Shown here: positions 21,101 through 34,791 of the stretch, one piece after another
How the letters are laid out: every line of letters begins with the position of its first letter
Position numbering within the stretch: the stretch's first letter is position 1
NCBI GenBank assembly: GCA_037176705.1
Contig: JBAWUJ010000110.1
Location: forward strand, 124,001 to 188,000
Direction: 5' to 3'
Source of the DNA: Molossus alvarezi
Taxonomy: Eukaryota > Chordata > Mammalia > Chiroptera > Molossidae
DNA length: 64,000 bases
Made by a program: the position numbers and the translations under genes
Notes under the pieces: generated by a model
What the model saw: only the letters and a program-made list of their open reading frames with translations
Told to the model about the DNA's origin: nothing
The model's database searches: none

Positions 21101-22428
21101 GGATTCACTTGTGTCAAGACTCTTTCCCCGAAGAACCTATGGGAATACACTGGCATAGTCAAAAGTGTTCATGACTGGTGTTCTGTCTGTGCAGAATAAT
21201 ATAATAACATTCAGTTCAAGAGCAGAATGCAAACCTTAATACGGTTGCAGTGTCCAATTGACTGTTTAGTGGCTCTCTCTGGTAAGAACTGTGTTCCAAT
21301 GGACAACCTTCTTCAAATAATATCCAAATATTGAGTAAAAGGTTCCAGGGCTATACCCAGTTTACACGTCCTTGAACCACCACTGTTGTACTGTTTTTCA
21401 GATTTCGTGTTCTTAGCACAGTTGTGGAAAGTATTGATTTAAGGTAATGTGGCAACCTAACTGTTGATAGGTCCTTAGACATACTTTTCACTCTTGTTTG
21501 TTTGTAGGAGAGTGTATACAAACCAAACCTATTCCAAATGAACTGTGTGAGAACTCTTCACTTCAGTTGCTCAAAAGACACTTCCATGAAGCCTAGAGCG
21601 TGAGGCTCCTCAAAGCATATGTTGTTTTGGTTAAGTGTTTAAGAAATGTCCATTTAAAAAGGTGGAATCACACTTAAACTTAGGAGTGTAAGTTTCTTTC
21701 TCTTGTTCCAGACAAAGAGACACAAGACTTGCTGGTGCAGTCTTGGATATACGGAATTCTGGGCAAAATTCTGTGAAAGCCAGGGCTCACATTCACTCAG
21801 TGGCATATTTTTCCTTGGGAAGTTAAGTACCTTTGCAGGGAAAGTGTGAACAACCATGTTCTAGTCAAACAACTGTTAGAATGATTGAATATTTCCATTT
21901 GGGTTAGGTTAATACACAGATCTTGAGTAACATGAACACTTTCAGGTACACTCTCCTCGTTTTGTGGAGAGATCCAGTCATATCATGGAAAGAACAACTA
22001 GGACAGAGCACACTTATGTGTAGAATCCAAGGTTATCCCTTTTTGTGTTCTGTGTTGTTCATGGTTTCAAAGATTGGATCGTATTGAAGCCCATTTTTGA
22101 AAGCGATAGTTGGAAAAAGTTTCGTTTCTGCTGTAGCAGTTGGTTTCGCATGATTCTTACTCAGAACAGTGAACCAACATATGGTCAAGACTGAATCAAT
22201 GGAAAGATTGATAACTACTGGTGGTACACATGTGTATTCTTGAAGCAGTGAAACTGAACAAATATAAAGTAATGTAGTTGAAACATTGGTTGTCTACATG
22301 CAAGGAGTAAATCCATGAATTGGAAGACACTGACAATTCCATGGGGTTTTCACATTGAACATCTCTGTGAATTAGAACAAGAGGAGTGTTCTAGAGATAA
22401 TGCACTTGTGCAGTGGACCTGGGTATCC

Positions 22429-24388
22429 ATTTCAATGACTAACACACTAATTATGCCCGGGGTGCAGGGCATACTTTCCTTTGGAGTATGAAACAGTGTT
22501 GTAAGTAAATGCAGGTGTCTGCCTTCTTTCCTATGTGACCAGAAAAGTCAACCTGTACTAGTTGACGAGGCAGCTTTTCAACATACTACGTTTTAGCCTT
22601 GATATGTGTTCTTTGCCTGGAAGTGTCTAGGAGTCATCTTGATATCCAATAAATGCTGGGCTGCAGAAATCAAACACATTGGTTAGTGCAACATTCAGGC
22701 CATGGAAATCTATACCCTATTCAGTTCTACATACATTCTTTAAAGTTGTTACCGAAGGAATCAGTGTCATTCTTGGATCCTGCATACATTTCACTGTTTG
22801 GACCGATTTCCTCAAAACACATAAGGAGTAGATACCTGTTTTCTCCTGAGAATTCAAAGTAAGCACTTTCCATCACTGTGAAATGCTGGAATTGTACCTT
22901 GTTCATGAATGAAATCTCCTGAACCTATCTTTATAATTCCCTTGACATATTCAGCCTATTTCTTGATAACTGACAAGTAATCAATCCTCTTATTCAAGCA
23001 ATTATAACAAAAAAGTGATCATTTTAAAAGAGGGAGTGTCAGTCTTTGAACAATGGTCATGGATTCACTTGTGTCAAGACTCTTTCCCCAAAGAACCTAT
23101 GGGAATACACTGGCATAGTCAAAAGTGTTCATGACTGGTGGTCAATCTGTGCAGAATATTATAATAACATTCAGTTCAAGAGCAGAATGCAAACCTTAAT
23201 ACGGTTGCAGTGTCCAATTGACTGTTTAGTGGCTCTCTCTTCTAAGAACTGTGTTCCAATAGACAACCTTCTTCAAATAATATCCAAATATTGAGTAAAA
23301 CGTTCCAGGGCTATACCCAGTTCACACGTCCTTGAACCACCACTGTTGTACTGTTTTTCAGATTTCGTATTCTTAGCACTGTTGTGGAAAGAATTGATTT
23401 AAGGTAATGTGGCAACCTAACTGTTGATAGGTCCTTAGACATACTTTTCCCTCTAGTTTGTTTGTAGGAGAGTGCATACAAAGCAAACCTATTCCAAATG
23501 AACTGTGTTAGAACTCTTCACTTCAGTTGCACAAAAGTCACTTCCATGAAGCCTAGAGCGTGAGGCTCCTCAAAGCATATGTTGTTTTGGTTAAGCGTTT
23601 AAGAAATGTCCATTTGTAAAGGTGGAATCACACTTAAACTTAGGAGTGTAAGTTTCTTTCTCTTGTTCCAGACAAAGAGACACTAGACTTGCTGGTGCAG
23701 TCTTGGATACACTGAATTCTGGGCAAAATTCTGTGAGAGCCAGGGGCCACATTCACTCAGTGGCATGTTTTTCCTTGGGAAGTTAAGTACCTTTGCAGGG
23801 AACGTGTGAACAATCATGTTCTAGTCAAACAACTGTTGGAATGATTGAATATTTCCATTTGGGTTAAGTTAATCCACAGATCTTGAGTAACATGAACACT
23901 TTCATGTACACTCTCCTCGTTTTGTGGAGAGATCCAGTCATATCATGGAAAGAACAACTAGGACAGAGCACACTTATGTGTAGAATCCTACGTTATCCCT
24001 TTTTGTGTTCTGTGTGGATCATGGTTTCAAAGATTGGATCGTATTGCAGCCCATTTTTGCATGCGATACTTGGGAAAAGTTTGGTTTCTGCTGTAGCAGT
24101 TGGTTTCGCATGCTTCTTACTCAGAACAGTGAACCAACATATGGTCAAGACTGAATGAATGGAAAGATTGATAACTACTGGTGTTACACATGTGCATTCT
24201 TGAAGCAGTGAAACTGAACACATGTAAAGTCATGTAGTTGAAACATTGGTTGTCTACATGCAAGGAGTAAATCCATGAATTGGAAGACACTGACAATTCC
24301 ATGGGTTTTGCACATTGAACATCTCTGTGAATTACAACCAGAGGAGTTTTCTAGAGAAAATGCACTTGTACAGTGGACCTGGGTATCC
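22429..24388 (+). repeat. Satellite monomer 4 (alpha, 1960 bp)
   Basis: Uninterrupted alpha monomer. Carries alpha markers such as AGCACTGTTGTGG near 23375 and GGTCAATCTGTGCAG near 23140, the latter shared with monomer 5. Confidence 0.92.
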
Positions 24389-26350
24389 ATTTCAATGACT
24401 TACACTCGAATTATGCCTGGGGTGCAGGGCATACTTCCCATTGGAGTGTGAAACAGTGTTGTAGGTAAATGCAAGTGTCTGCCTTCTTTCCTATGTGAGA
24501 AGAAAAGTCAACCTGTACTAGTTGATGAGGCAGCTTTTCAACATACTATTTTTTAGCCTTGGATATGTGTTGTTTGCCTGGAAGTGTCTAAGAGTCATCT
24601 TGATATCCAATATATGCTGGGCTGCAGAAATCAAACACATTGGTTAGGGCAACATTCAGGTCATGGAAATCTATACCCTATTCAGTTCTACATACATTCT
24701 TTAAAGTTGTTACCGAATGAATCAGTGTCATTCTTGGATCCTGCATACATTTCAGTGTTTAGGCCGATTTTCTCAAAAAACAGAAGGAGTAGATACCTGT
24801 TTTCTCCTGAGAATTCAAAGTAAACACTGTCCATTATTGTGAAATGCTGGAATTGTACCTTGTTCATGAATGAAAACTCCTGAACCTATCTTTATAATTC
24901 CCTGTGACATATTCAGCCCATTTCTTGATAACTGACAAGTAATCAATCCTCTTATTCAAGCCATTATAACAAAAAAGTGATCAATTATAAAGTGAGAGTG
25001 TCAGTCTTTGAAAAATGGTCATGGATTCACTTGTGTCAAGACCCTTTCCCCGGAGAACCTATGGGAATACACTGACATAGTCAAAAGTGTTCATGACCGG
25101 TGGTCAATCTGTGCAGAATATTATAATAACATTCAGTTCAAGAGCAGAATGCAAACCTTATTACGGTTGCAGTGTCCAATTGACTGTTTAGTGGCTCTCT
25201 CTTCTAAGAACTGTGTTCCAATAGACTACCTTCTTCAAATAATATCCAAATATTGAGTAAAATGTTCCAGGGCTATACCCAGTTCACACGTCCTTGAACC
25301 ACCACTGTTGTACTGTTTTTCAGAATTCGTGTTCTTAGCACAGTTGTGGAAAGTATTGATTTAAGGTAATGTGGCAACCTAACTGTTGATAGGTCCTTAG
25401 ACATCCTTTTCCCTCTAGTTTGTTTGTAGGAGAGTGCATACAAAGCAAACCTATTCCAAATGAACTGTGTTAGAACTCTTCACTTCAGTTGCACAAAAGT
25501 CACTTCCATGAAGCCTAGAGCGTGAGGCTCCTCAAAGCATATGTTGTTTTGGTTAAGTGTTTAAGAAAAGTCCATTTGTAAAGGGGGAATCACACTTAAA
25601 CTTAGGAGTGTAAGTTTCTTTCTCTTGTTCCAGACAAAGAGACACTAGACTTGCTGGTGCATTCTTGGATACACTGAATTCTGGGCAAAATTTTGTGAGA
25701 GCCAGAGGCCACATTCACTCAGTGGCATGTTTTTCCTTGGGAAGTTTAGTACCTTTGCAGGGAACGTGTGAACAATCATGTTCTAGTCAAACAACTGTTG
25801 GAATGATTGAATATTTCCATTTGGGTTAAGTTAATGCACAGATCTTGAGTAACATGAACTCTTTCATGTACACTCTCCTCGTTTTGTGGAGAGATCCAGT
25901 CATATCATGGAAAGAACAACTAGGACAGAGCACACTTATGTGTAGAATCCAACGTTATCCCTTTTTGTGTCCTGTGTGGATCATGGTTTCAAAGATTGGA
26001 TCGTATTGCAGCCCATTTTTGCAGGCGATACTTGGGAAAAGTTTGGTTTCTGCTGTAGCAGTTGGTTTCGCATGCTTCTTACTCAGAACAGTGAACCAAC
26101 ATATGGTCAAGACTGAATGAATGGAAAGATTGATAACTACTGGTGTTACACATGTGCATTCTTGAAGCAGAGAAACTGAACACATGTAAAGTGATGTAGT
26201 TGAAACATTGGTTGTCTACATGCAAGGAGTAAATCCATGAATTGGAAGACACTGACAATTCCATGGGTTTATCACATTGAACATCTCTGTGAATTAGAAA
26301 CAGAGGAGTTTTCTAAAGTAAATTCACTTGTACAGTGGACCTGGGTATCC
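24389..26350 (+). repeat. Satellite monomer 5 (alpha, 1962 bp)
   Basis: Alpha monomer close to monomer 4 in its second half and to monomer 6 in its first half (shared CAGAAGGAGTAG near 24780 and 26740). Confidence 0.92.
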
Positions 26351-28311
26351 ATTTCAATGACTTACACTCGAATTATGCCTGGGGTGCAGGGCATACTTCC
26401 CATTGGAGTGTGAAACAGTGTTGTAGGTAAATGCAGGTGTCTGCCTTCTTTCCTATGTGACAAGAAAAGTCAACCTGTACTAGTTGATGAGGCAGCTTTT
26501 CAACATACTATTTTTTAGCCTTGGATATGTGTTGTTTGCCTGGAAGTGTCTAAGAGTCATCTTGATATCCAATATATGCTGGGCTGCAGAAATCAAACAC
26601 ATTGGTTAGGGCAACATTCAGGTCATGGCAATCTATACCCTATTCAGTTCTACATACATTCTTTAAAGTTGTTACCGAATGAATCAGTGTCATTCTTGGA
26701 TCCTGCATACATTTCACTGTTTAGGCTGATTTTCTCAAAAAACAGAAGGAGTAGATACCTGTTTTCTCCTGAGAATTCAAAGTAAACACTGTCCATTATT
26801 GTGAAATGCTGGAATTGTACCTTGTTCATGAATGAAACCTCCTGAACCTATCTTTATAATTCCCTGTGAAATATTCAGCCCATTTCTTGATAACTGACAA
26901 GTAATCAATCCTCTTATTCAAGCCATTATAACAAAAAAGTGATCAATTATAAAGTGGGAGTGTCAGTCTTTGAAAAATGGTCATGGATTCACTTGTGTCA
27001 AGACCCTTTCCCCGGAGAACCTATGGGAATACACTGGCATAGTCAAAAGTGTTCATGCCTGGTGTTCTGTCTGTGCAGAATAATATAATAACATTCAGTT
27101 CAAGAGCAGAATGCAAACCTTAATACGGTTGCAGTGTCCAATGGACTGTTTAGTGGCTCTCTCTTGTATGAACTGTGTTCCATTGGACAACCTTCTTCAA
27201 ATAATATCCAAATATTGAGTAAAAGGTTCCAGGGCTATACCCAGTTCACACGTCCTTGAACCACCACTGTTGTACTGTTTTTCAGATTACGTGTTCTTAG
27301 TACAGTTGTGGAAAGTATTGATGTAAGGAAATGTGGCAACCTGACTTTTGATAGGTCCTTAGACATACTTTTCACTCTACTTTGTTTGTAGGAGAGTGTA
27401 TACAACCATACCTATTCCAAATGAACTGCGTTAGAACTCTTCACTTCAGTGGCACAAAAGTCACTTCCATGAAGCCTAGAGCGTGAGGACCCTCAAAGCA
27501 TATATTGTTTTGGTTAAGTGTTTAAGAAATGTCCTTTGGTAAAGGTGTAATCACACTTAAACTTCGCAGTGTAAGTTTTTTTCTCTTGTTCCAGACAAAG
27601 AGACACAAGACTTGCTGGTGCAGTCTCGGATATCCTGAATTATGGGCAAAACTCTGTGAGAGCCAGGGGCCACATTCACTCAGTGGCATGTTTTTCCCTG
27701 GGAAGTTAAGTACCTTTGCAGGGAAACTGTGAACAAACATGTTCTAGTCAAACAACTGTGGGAATAAATGAATATTTCCATTTGGGTTAAGTTAATGCAC
27801 AGATCTTGAGTAACATGAACACTTTAACGTTCATTCTCCTCGTTTTATAGGGAGATCCAGTCATATCATGGAAAGAACAACTAGGACAGAGCACACTTAT
27901 GTGTAGAGTCAAAAGTTATCCCTTTTTGTGTTCTGTGTTGTAAATGGTTTCAAAGATTGGATCATATTGAAGCCCATTTTTGAAGGCGATACTTGGAAAA
28001 AGTTTGGTTTCTGCTGTAGCAGTTGGTTTTACATGATTCTTACTCAGAACAGTGAACCAACATATGGCCAAGACTGAATCAATGGAAAGACTGATAACTA
28101 CTGGTGTCACACATGTGCATTCTTGACGCAGTGAAAGTGAACACATCTAAAGTGATGTAGTTGAAACATTGGTTGTCTCCATGCAAGGAGTAAATCCATG
28201 AATTGGAAGACACTGACAATACCAAGGGTTTTTCACATTGAACATCTCTGTGAAGGAGAACAAGAGGAGTGTTCTAGAGAAAATGCACTTGTGCAGTGGA
28301 CCTGGGTATCC
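26351..28311 (+). repeat. Satellite monomer 6 (alpha/beta hybrid, 1961 bp)
   Basis: The first 0.9 kb is alpha; after about 27285 it carries beta markers (GATTACGTG, TTAGTACAG, GAGGACCCTC). The switch lies between about 27265 and 27289. This is the recombination joint between the two subfamilies. Confidence 0.88.
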
Positions 28312-28494
28312 ATTTCAATTACTTACACACTAACTATGCCCGGTGTGCAGGGCATACTTTACATTGGAGTGTTAAACAGTGTTGTAAGTAAATGCAGGTG
28401 TCTGCCTTCTTTCCTATGTGACCAGGAAAGTCAACCTGTACTAGTTGATGAGGCAGCCTTTCAACATACTACCTTTTAGCCCTGCATATGTGTT

Positions 28495-29112
28495 GTTTGC
28501 CTGGAAGTGTCTAGGAGTCATCTTGATATCCAACAAAGGCTGGGCTGCAGAAATCAAACACATTGGTTAGGGCAATGTTCAGGTCATGCAAATCTACACC
28601 CTATTCAGTTCTACACACATTCTTTAAAGTTGTTACCGAATGAATCAGTGTCATTCTTGGATCCATCATACATTTCACGGTTTGTACCAATTTCCTCAAA
28701 AAACATAAGGAGTAGATACCTGTTTTCTCCTGAGAATTCAAAGTAAACGCTTTCCATCATTGTGAAATGCTGGAATTGTACCTTGTTCATGAATGGAATC
28801 TCCTGAACCTATCTTTCTAATTCCCTGTGAAGAATTCAGCCTATTTCTTGATAACTGACAAGTGCTCAATCCCTTTATTCCAGCCATTAGAACCAAAAGG
28901 TGATCAATTTAAAAGAGGGAGTGTCAGTCTTTGAACAATGGACATGGATTCACTTGTTTCAAGACTATTTCCCCGAAGCACCTATGGGAATACCCTGGCA
29001 TAGTCAAAAGTGTTCATGACTGGTGTTCTTTCTGTGCAGAACAATATAATAACTTTCAGTTCAAGAGCAGAATGCAAACTTTAATACGGTTGCAGTGTCC
29101 AATTGAGTGTTT
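28495..29112 (+). repeat. 618-bp internal tandem duplication, copy 1
   Basis: From GTTTGCCTGG to GAGTGTTT. The next copy starts at once at 29113 with GTTTGCCTGG. The short TGTTT shared at the joint suggests slippage or end joining at microhomology. Confidence 0.9.
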
Positions 29113-29721
29113 GTTTGCCTGGAAGTGTCTAGGAGTCATCTTGATATCCAACAAAGGCGGGGCTGCAGAAATCAAACACATTGGCTAGGGCAATGTTCAG
29201 GTCATGCAAATCTACACCCTAATCAGTTCTACACACATTCTTTAAATTTGTTACCGAATGAGTCAGTGTCATTCTTGGATCCATCCTACATTTCACGGTT
29301 TGTACCGATTTCCTCAAAAAACATAAGGAGTAGATACCTGTTTTCTCCTGAGAATTCAAAGTAAACGATTTCCATCATTGTGAAATGCTGGAATTGTACC
29401 TTGTTCATGAATGGAATCTCCTGAACCTATCTTTCTAATTCCCTGTGACGAATTCAGCCTATTTCTGATAACTGACAAGTACTCAATCCCTTTATTCCAG
29501 CCATTAGAACCAAAAGGTGATCAATTTAAAAGAGGGAGTGTCAGTCTTTGAACAATGGACATGGATTCACTTGTTTCAAGACTATTTCCCCGAAGCACCT
29601 ATGGAGAAATAGTCAAAAGTGTTCATGACTGGTGTTCTTCCTGTGCAGAACAATATAATAACGTTCAGTTCAAGAGCAGAATGGATACCTTAATACGGTT
29701 GCAGTGTCCAATTGAGTGTTT
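29113..29721 (+). repeat. 618-bp internal tandem duplication, copy 2 (609 bp)
   Basis: A second copy with a 1-bp loss near 29466 and an 8-bp change near 29600, plus scattered substitutions, so the duplication is not brand new. Normal monomer sequence resumes at 29722. Confidence 0.9.
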
Positions 29722-30880
29722 AGTGGCTCTCTGTTCAAAGAACTGTGTTCCAATAGACAACCTTCTTCAAATAATGTCCAAATATTGAGAAAAAGATTCT
29801 AGGGCTATACCCGCTTCACACGAAATGGAACCACCACTGATGTACTGTTTTTCAGATTACGTGTTCTTAGTACAGTTGTGGAAAGTATTGATGTAAGGAA
29901 ATGTGGCAACCGGACTTTTGATAGGTCCTTAGACATACTTTTCACTCTACTTTGTTTGTAGGAGAGTGTATACAACCATACCTATTCCAAATGAACTGTG
30001 TTAGAACTCTTTACTTCAGTGGCACAAAAGTCACTTCCATGAAGCCTAGAGAGTGAGGACCCTCAAAGCATATATTGTTTTGGTTAAGTGTTTAAGAAAT
30101 GTCCTTTTGTAAAGGTGTAATCACACTTAAACTTTGCAGTGTAAGTTTTTTTCTCTTGTTCCAGACAAAGAGACACCAGACTAGCTGTTGCAGTCCTGCA
30201 TATCTTGAATTATGGGCAAAACTCTGTGAGAGCCAGGGGCCACATTCTCTCAGTGGCATGTTTTTCCCTGGGAAGTTAAGTACCTTTGCAGGGAAACTGT
30301 GAACAAACATGTTCTAGTCAAACAACTGTGGGAATGAATGAATATTTCCATTTGGGTTAAGTTAATGCACAGATCTTGAGTAACATGAACACTTTAACGT
30401 TCATTCTCCTCGTTTTATAGGGAGATCCAGTCATATCATGGAAAGAACAACTAGGACAGAGCCCACTTATGTGTAGATCAAAAGTTATCCCTTTTTGTGT
30501 TCTGTGTTGTTCATGGTTTCCAAGATTGGATCGTATTGAAGCCCATTTTTGAAGGCGATACTTGGAAAAAGTTTGGTTTCTGCTGTAGCAGTTGGTTTTA
30601 CGTGATTCTTACTCAGAACAGTGAACCAACGTATGGCCAAGACTGAATCCATGGAAAGACTGATAACTACTGGTGTCACACATGTGCAATCTTGACGCAG
30701 TGAAAGTGAACACATCTAAAGTGATGTAGCTGAAACATTGGTTGTCTCCATGCAAGGAGTAAATCCATGAATTGGAAGACACTGACAATACCAAGGGTTT
30801 TTCACATTGAACATCTCTGTGAAGGAGAACAAGAGGAGTGTTCTAGAGAAAATGCACTTGTGCAGTGGACCTGGGTATCC

Positions 30881-32835
30881 ATTTCAATGACTTACACACT
30901 AACTATGCCCGGTGTGCAGGGCATACTTTACATTGGAGTGTTAAACAGTGTTGTAAGTAAATGCAGGTGTCTGCCTTCTTTCCTATGTGACCAGGAAAGT
31001 CAACCTGTACTAGTTGATGAGGCAGCCTTTCAACATACTACCTTTTAGCCCTGCATATGTGTTGTTTGCCTGGAAGTGTCTAGGAGTCATCTTGATATCC
31101 AACAAAGGCTGGGCTGCAGAAATCAAACACATTGGTTAGGGCAATGTTCAGGTCATGAAAATCTACACCCTATTCAGTTCTACACACATTCTTTAAAGTT
31201 GTTACCGAATGAATCAGTGTCATTCTTGGATCCATCATACATTTCACGGTTTGTACCGATTTCCTCAAAAAACATAAGGAGTAGATACCTGTTTTCTCCT
31301 GAGAATCAAAGTAAACGCTTTCCATCATTGTGAAATGCTGGAATTGTACCTTGTTCATGAATGGAATCTCCTGAACCTATCTTTCTAATTCCCTGTGACG
31401 AATTCAGCCTATTTCTTGATAACTGACAAGTACTCAATCCCTTTATTCCAGCCATTAGAACCAAAAGGTGATCAATTTAAAAGAGGGAGTGTCAGTCTTT
31501 GAACAATGGACATGGATTCACTTGTTTCAAGACTATTTCCCCGAAGCACCTATGGGAACACCCGGGCATAGTCAAAAGTGTTCATGTCTGGTGTTGTTTC
31601 TGTGCAGAACAATACAATAACGTTCAGTTCAAGAGCAGAATGGATACCTTAATGCGGTTGCAGTGTCCAATTGTTTGGTGGCTCTCTGTTCAAAGAACTG
31701 CGTTCCAATAGACAACCTTCTTCAAATAATGTCCAAATATTGAGAAAAAGATTCTAGGGCTATACCCGCTTCACACGAAATGGAACCACCACTGATGTAC
31801 TGTTTTTCAGATTACGTGTTCTTAGTACAGTTGTGGAAAGTATTGATGTAAGGAAATGTGGCAACCTGACTTTTGATAGGTCCTTAGACATACTTTTCAC
31901 TCTACTTTGTTTGTAGGAGAGTGTATACAACCATACCTATTCCAAATGCACTGTGATAGAACTCTTCACTTCAGTGGCACAAAAGTCACTTCCATGAAGC
32001 CTAGAGCGTGAGGACCCTCAAAGCATATATTGTTTTGGTTAAGTGTTTAAGAAATGTCCTTTTGTAAAGGTGTAATCACACTTAAACTTCGCAGTGTAAG
32101 TTTTTTTCTCTTTTTCCAGACAAAGAGACACAAGACTGGCTGGTGCAGTCTTGGATATCCTGAATTATGGGCAAAACTCTGTGAGAGCCAGGGGCCACAT
32201 TCACTCAGTGGCATGTTTTTCCCTGGGAAGTTAAGTACCTTTGCAGGGAAACTGTGAACAAACATGTTCTAGTCAAACAACTGTGGGAATGAATGAATAT
32301 TTCCATTTGGGTTAAGTTAATGCACAGATCTTGAGTAACATGAACACTTTAACGTTCATTCTCCTCGTTTTATAGGGAGATCCAGTCATATCATGGAAAG
32401 AACAACTAGGACAGAGCCCACTTATGTGTAGATCAAAAGTTATCCCTTTTTGTGTTCTGTGTTGTTCATGGTTTCCAAGATTGGATCGTATTGAAACCCG
32501 TTTTTTACGGCGATACTTGGAAAAAGTTTGGTTTCTGCTGTAGCAGTTGGTTTTACTTGATTCTTCCTCAGAACAGTGAACCAACGTATGGCCAAGACTG
32601 AATCAATGGAAAGACTGATAACTACTGGTGTCACACATGTGCATTCTTGACGCCGTGAAAGTGAACACATCTAAAGTGATGTAGTTGAAACATTGGTTGT
32701 CTCCATGCAAGGAGTAAATCCATGAATTGGAAGACACTGACAATACCAAGGGTGTTTCACATTGAACATCTCTGTGAAGGAGAACAAGAGGAGTGTTCTA
32801 GAGAAAATGCATTTGTGCAGTGGACCTGGGTATCC
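30881..32835 (+). repeat. Satellite monomer 8 (beta, 1955 bp)
   Basis: Has the short form CCAATTGTTTGGTGG near 31670 (4 bp less than CCAATTGAGTGTTTAGTGG) and a small loss at GAGAATCAAAG near 31305. Confidence 0.92.
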
Positions 32836-34791
32836 ATTTCAATTACTTACACACTAATTATGCCCGGTGTGCAGGGCATACTTTACATTGAAGTGTTAAA
32901 CAGTGTTGTAAGTAAATGCAGGTGTCTGCCTTCTTTCCTATGTGACCAGGAATGTCAACCTGTACTAGTTGATGAGGCAGCCTTTCAACATACTACCTTT
33001 TAGCCCTGCATATGTGTTGTTTGCCTGGAAGTGTCTAGGAGTCATCTTGATATCCAACAAAGGCTGGGCTGCAGAAATCAAACACATTGGCTAGGGCAAT
33101 GTTCAGGTCATGCAAATCTACACCCTAATCAGTTCTACACACATTCTTTAAATTTGTTACCGAATGAGTCAGTGTCATTCTTGGATCCATCCTACATTAC
33201 ACGGTTTGTACCGATTTCCTCAAAAAACATAAGGAGTATATACCTGTTTTCTCCTGAGAATTCAAAGTAAACGCTTTCCATCATTGTGAAATGCTGGAAT
33301 TGTACCTTGTTCATGAATGGAATCTCCTGAAACTATCTTTCTAATTCCCTGTGACGAATTCAGCCTATTTCTTGATAACTGACAAGTACTCAATCCCTTT
33401 ATTCCAGCCAGTAGAACCAAAAGGTGATCAATTTAAAAGAGGGAGTGTCACTCTTTGAACAATGGACATGGATTCACTTGTTTCAAGACTATTTCCCCGA
33501 AGCACCTATGGGAATACCCTGGCATAGTCAAAAGTGTTCATGACTGGTGTTCTTTCTGTGCAGAACAATATAATAACGTTCAGTTCAAGAGCAGAATGGA
33601 TACCTTAATACGGTTGCAGTGTCCAATTGTTTGGTGGCTCTCTGTTCAAAGAACTGCGTTCCAATAGACAACCTTCTTCAAATAATGTCCAAATATTGAG
33701 AAAAAGATTCTAGGGCTATACCCGCTTCACACGAAATGGAACCACCACTGATGTACTGTTTTTCAGATTACGTGTTCTTAGTACAGTTGTGGAAAGTATT
33801 GATGTAAGGAAATGTGGCAACCTGACTTTTGATAGGTCCTTAGACATACTTTTCACTCTACTTTGTTTGTAGGAGAGTGTATACAACCATACCTATTCCA
33901 AATGCACTGTGTTAGAACTCTTCACTTCAGTGGCACAAAAGTCACTTCCATGAAGCCTAGAGCGTGAGGACCCTCAAAGCATATATTGTTTTGGTTAAGT
34001 GTTTAAGAAATGTCCTTTTGTAAAGGTGTAATCACACTTAAACTTCGCAGTGTAAGTTTTTTTCTCTTGTTCCAGACAAAGAGACACAAGACTGGCTGGT
34101 GCAGTCTTGGATATCCTGAATTATGGGCAAAACTCTGTGAGAGCCAGGGGCCACATTCACTCAGTGGCATGTTTTTCCCTGGGAAGTTAAGTACCTTTGC
34201 AGGGAAACTGTGAACAAACATGTTCTAGTCAAACAACTGTGGGAATGAATGAATATTTCCATTTGGGTTAAGTTAATGCACAGATCTTGAGTAACATGAA
34301 CACTTTAACGTTCATTCTCCTCGTTTTATAGGGAGATCCAGTCATATCATGGAAAGAACAACTAGGACAGAGCCCACTTATGTGTAGATCAAAAGTTATC
34401 CCTTTTTGTGTTCTGTGTTGTTCATGGTTTCCAAGATTGGATCGTATTGAAACCCGTTTTTGACGGCGATACTTGGAAAAAGTTTGGTTTCTGCTGTAGC
34501 AGTTGGTTTTACTTGATTCTTCCTCAGAACAGTGAACCAACGTATGGCCAAGACTGAATCAATGGAAAGACTGATAACTACTGGTGTCACACATGTGCAT
34601 TCTTGACGCCGTGAAAGTGAACACATCTAAAGTGATGTAGTTGAAACATTGGTTGTCTCCATGCAAGGAGTAAATCCATGAATTGGAAGACACTGACAAT
34701 ACCAAGGGTGTTTCACATTGAACATCTCTGTGAAGGAGAACAAGAGGAGTGTTCTAGAGAAAATGCACTTGTGCAGTGGACCTGGGTATCC
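32836..34791 (+). repeat. Satellite monomer 9 (beta, 1956 bp)
   Basis: Short CCAATTGTTTGG form. Very like monomers 12-14, but lacks their TATGCTCGG variant. Confidence 0.92.

Larger units (their letters stand above)
19191..22428 (+). repeat. Satellite monomer 3 (alpha), split by L1-B
   Basis: Satellite at 19191-19824 and 21101-22428 forms one alpha monomer around the L1 fragment at 19825-21087. Without L1 and one target-site copy its length is about 1.96 kb. Confidence 0.92.
28312..30880 (+). repeat. Satellite monomer 7 (beta, 2569 bp) with internal duplication
   Basis: First monomer that is beta throughout. It is about 609 bp longer than normal because 28495-29112 is repeated in tandem at 29113-29721. 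Confidence 0.92.

Noticed and set aside
27699..27722. GGGAAGTTAAG in the satellite as a relic of 5S Box A (GGGAAGCTAAG)
   Set aside because: The similarity stops after about 11 bases and the surrounding 5S sequence is absent; other 5S-like words in the monomer are not in the right order or distance.
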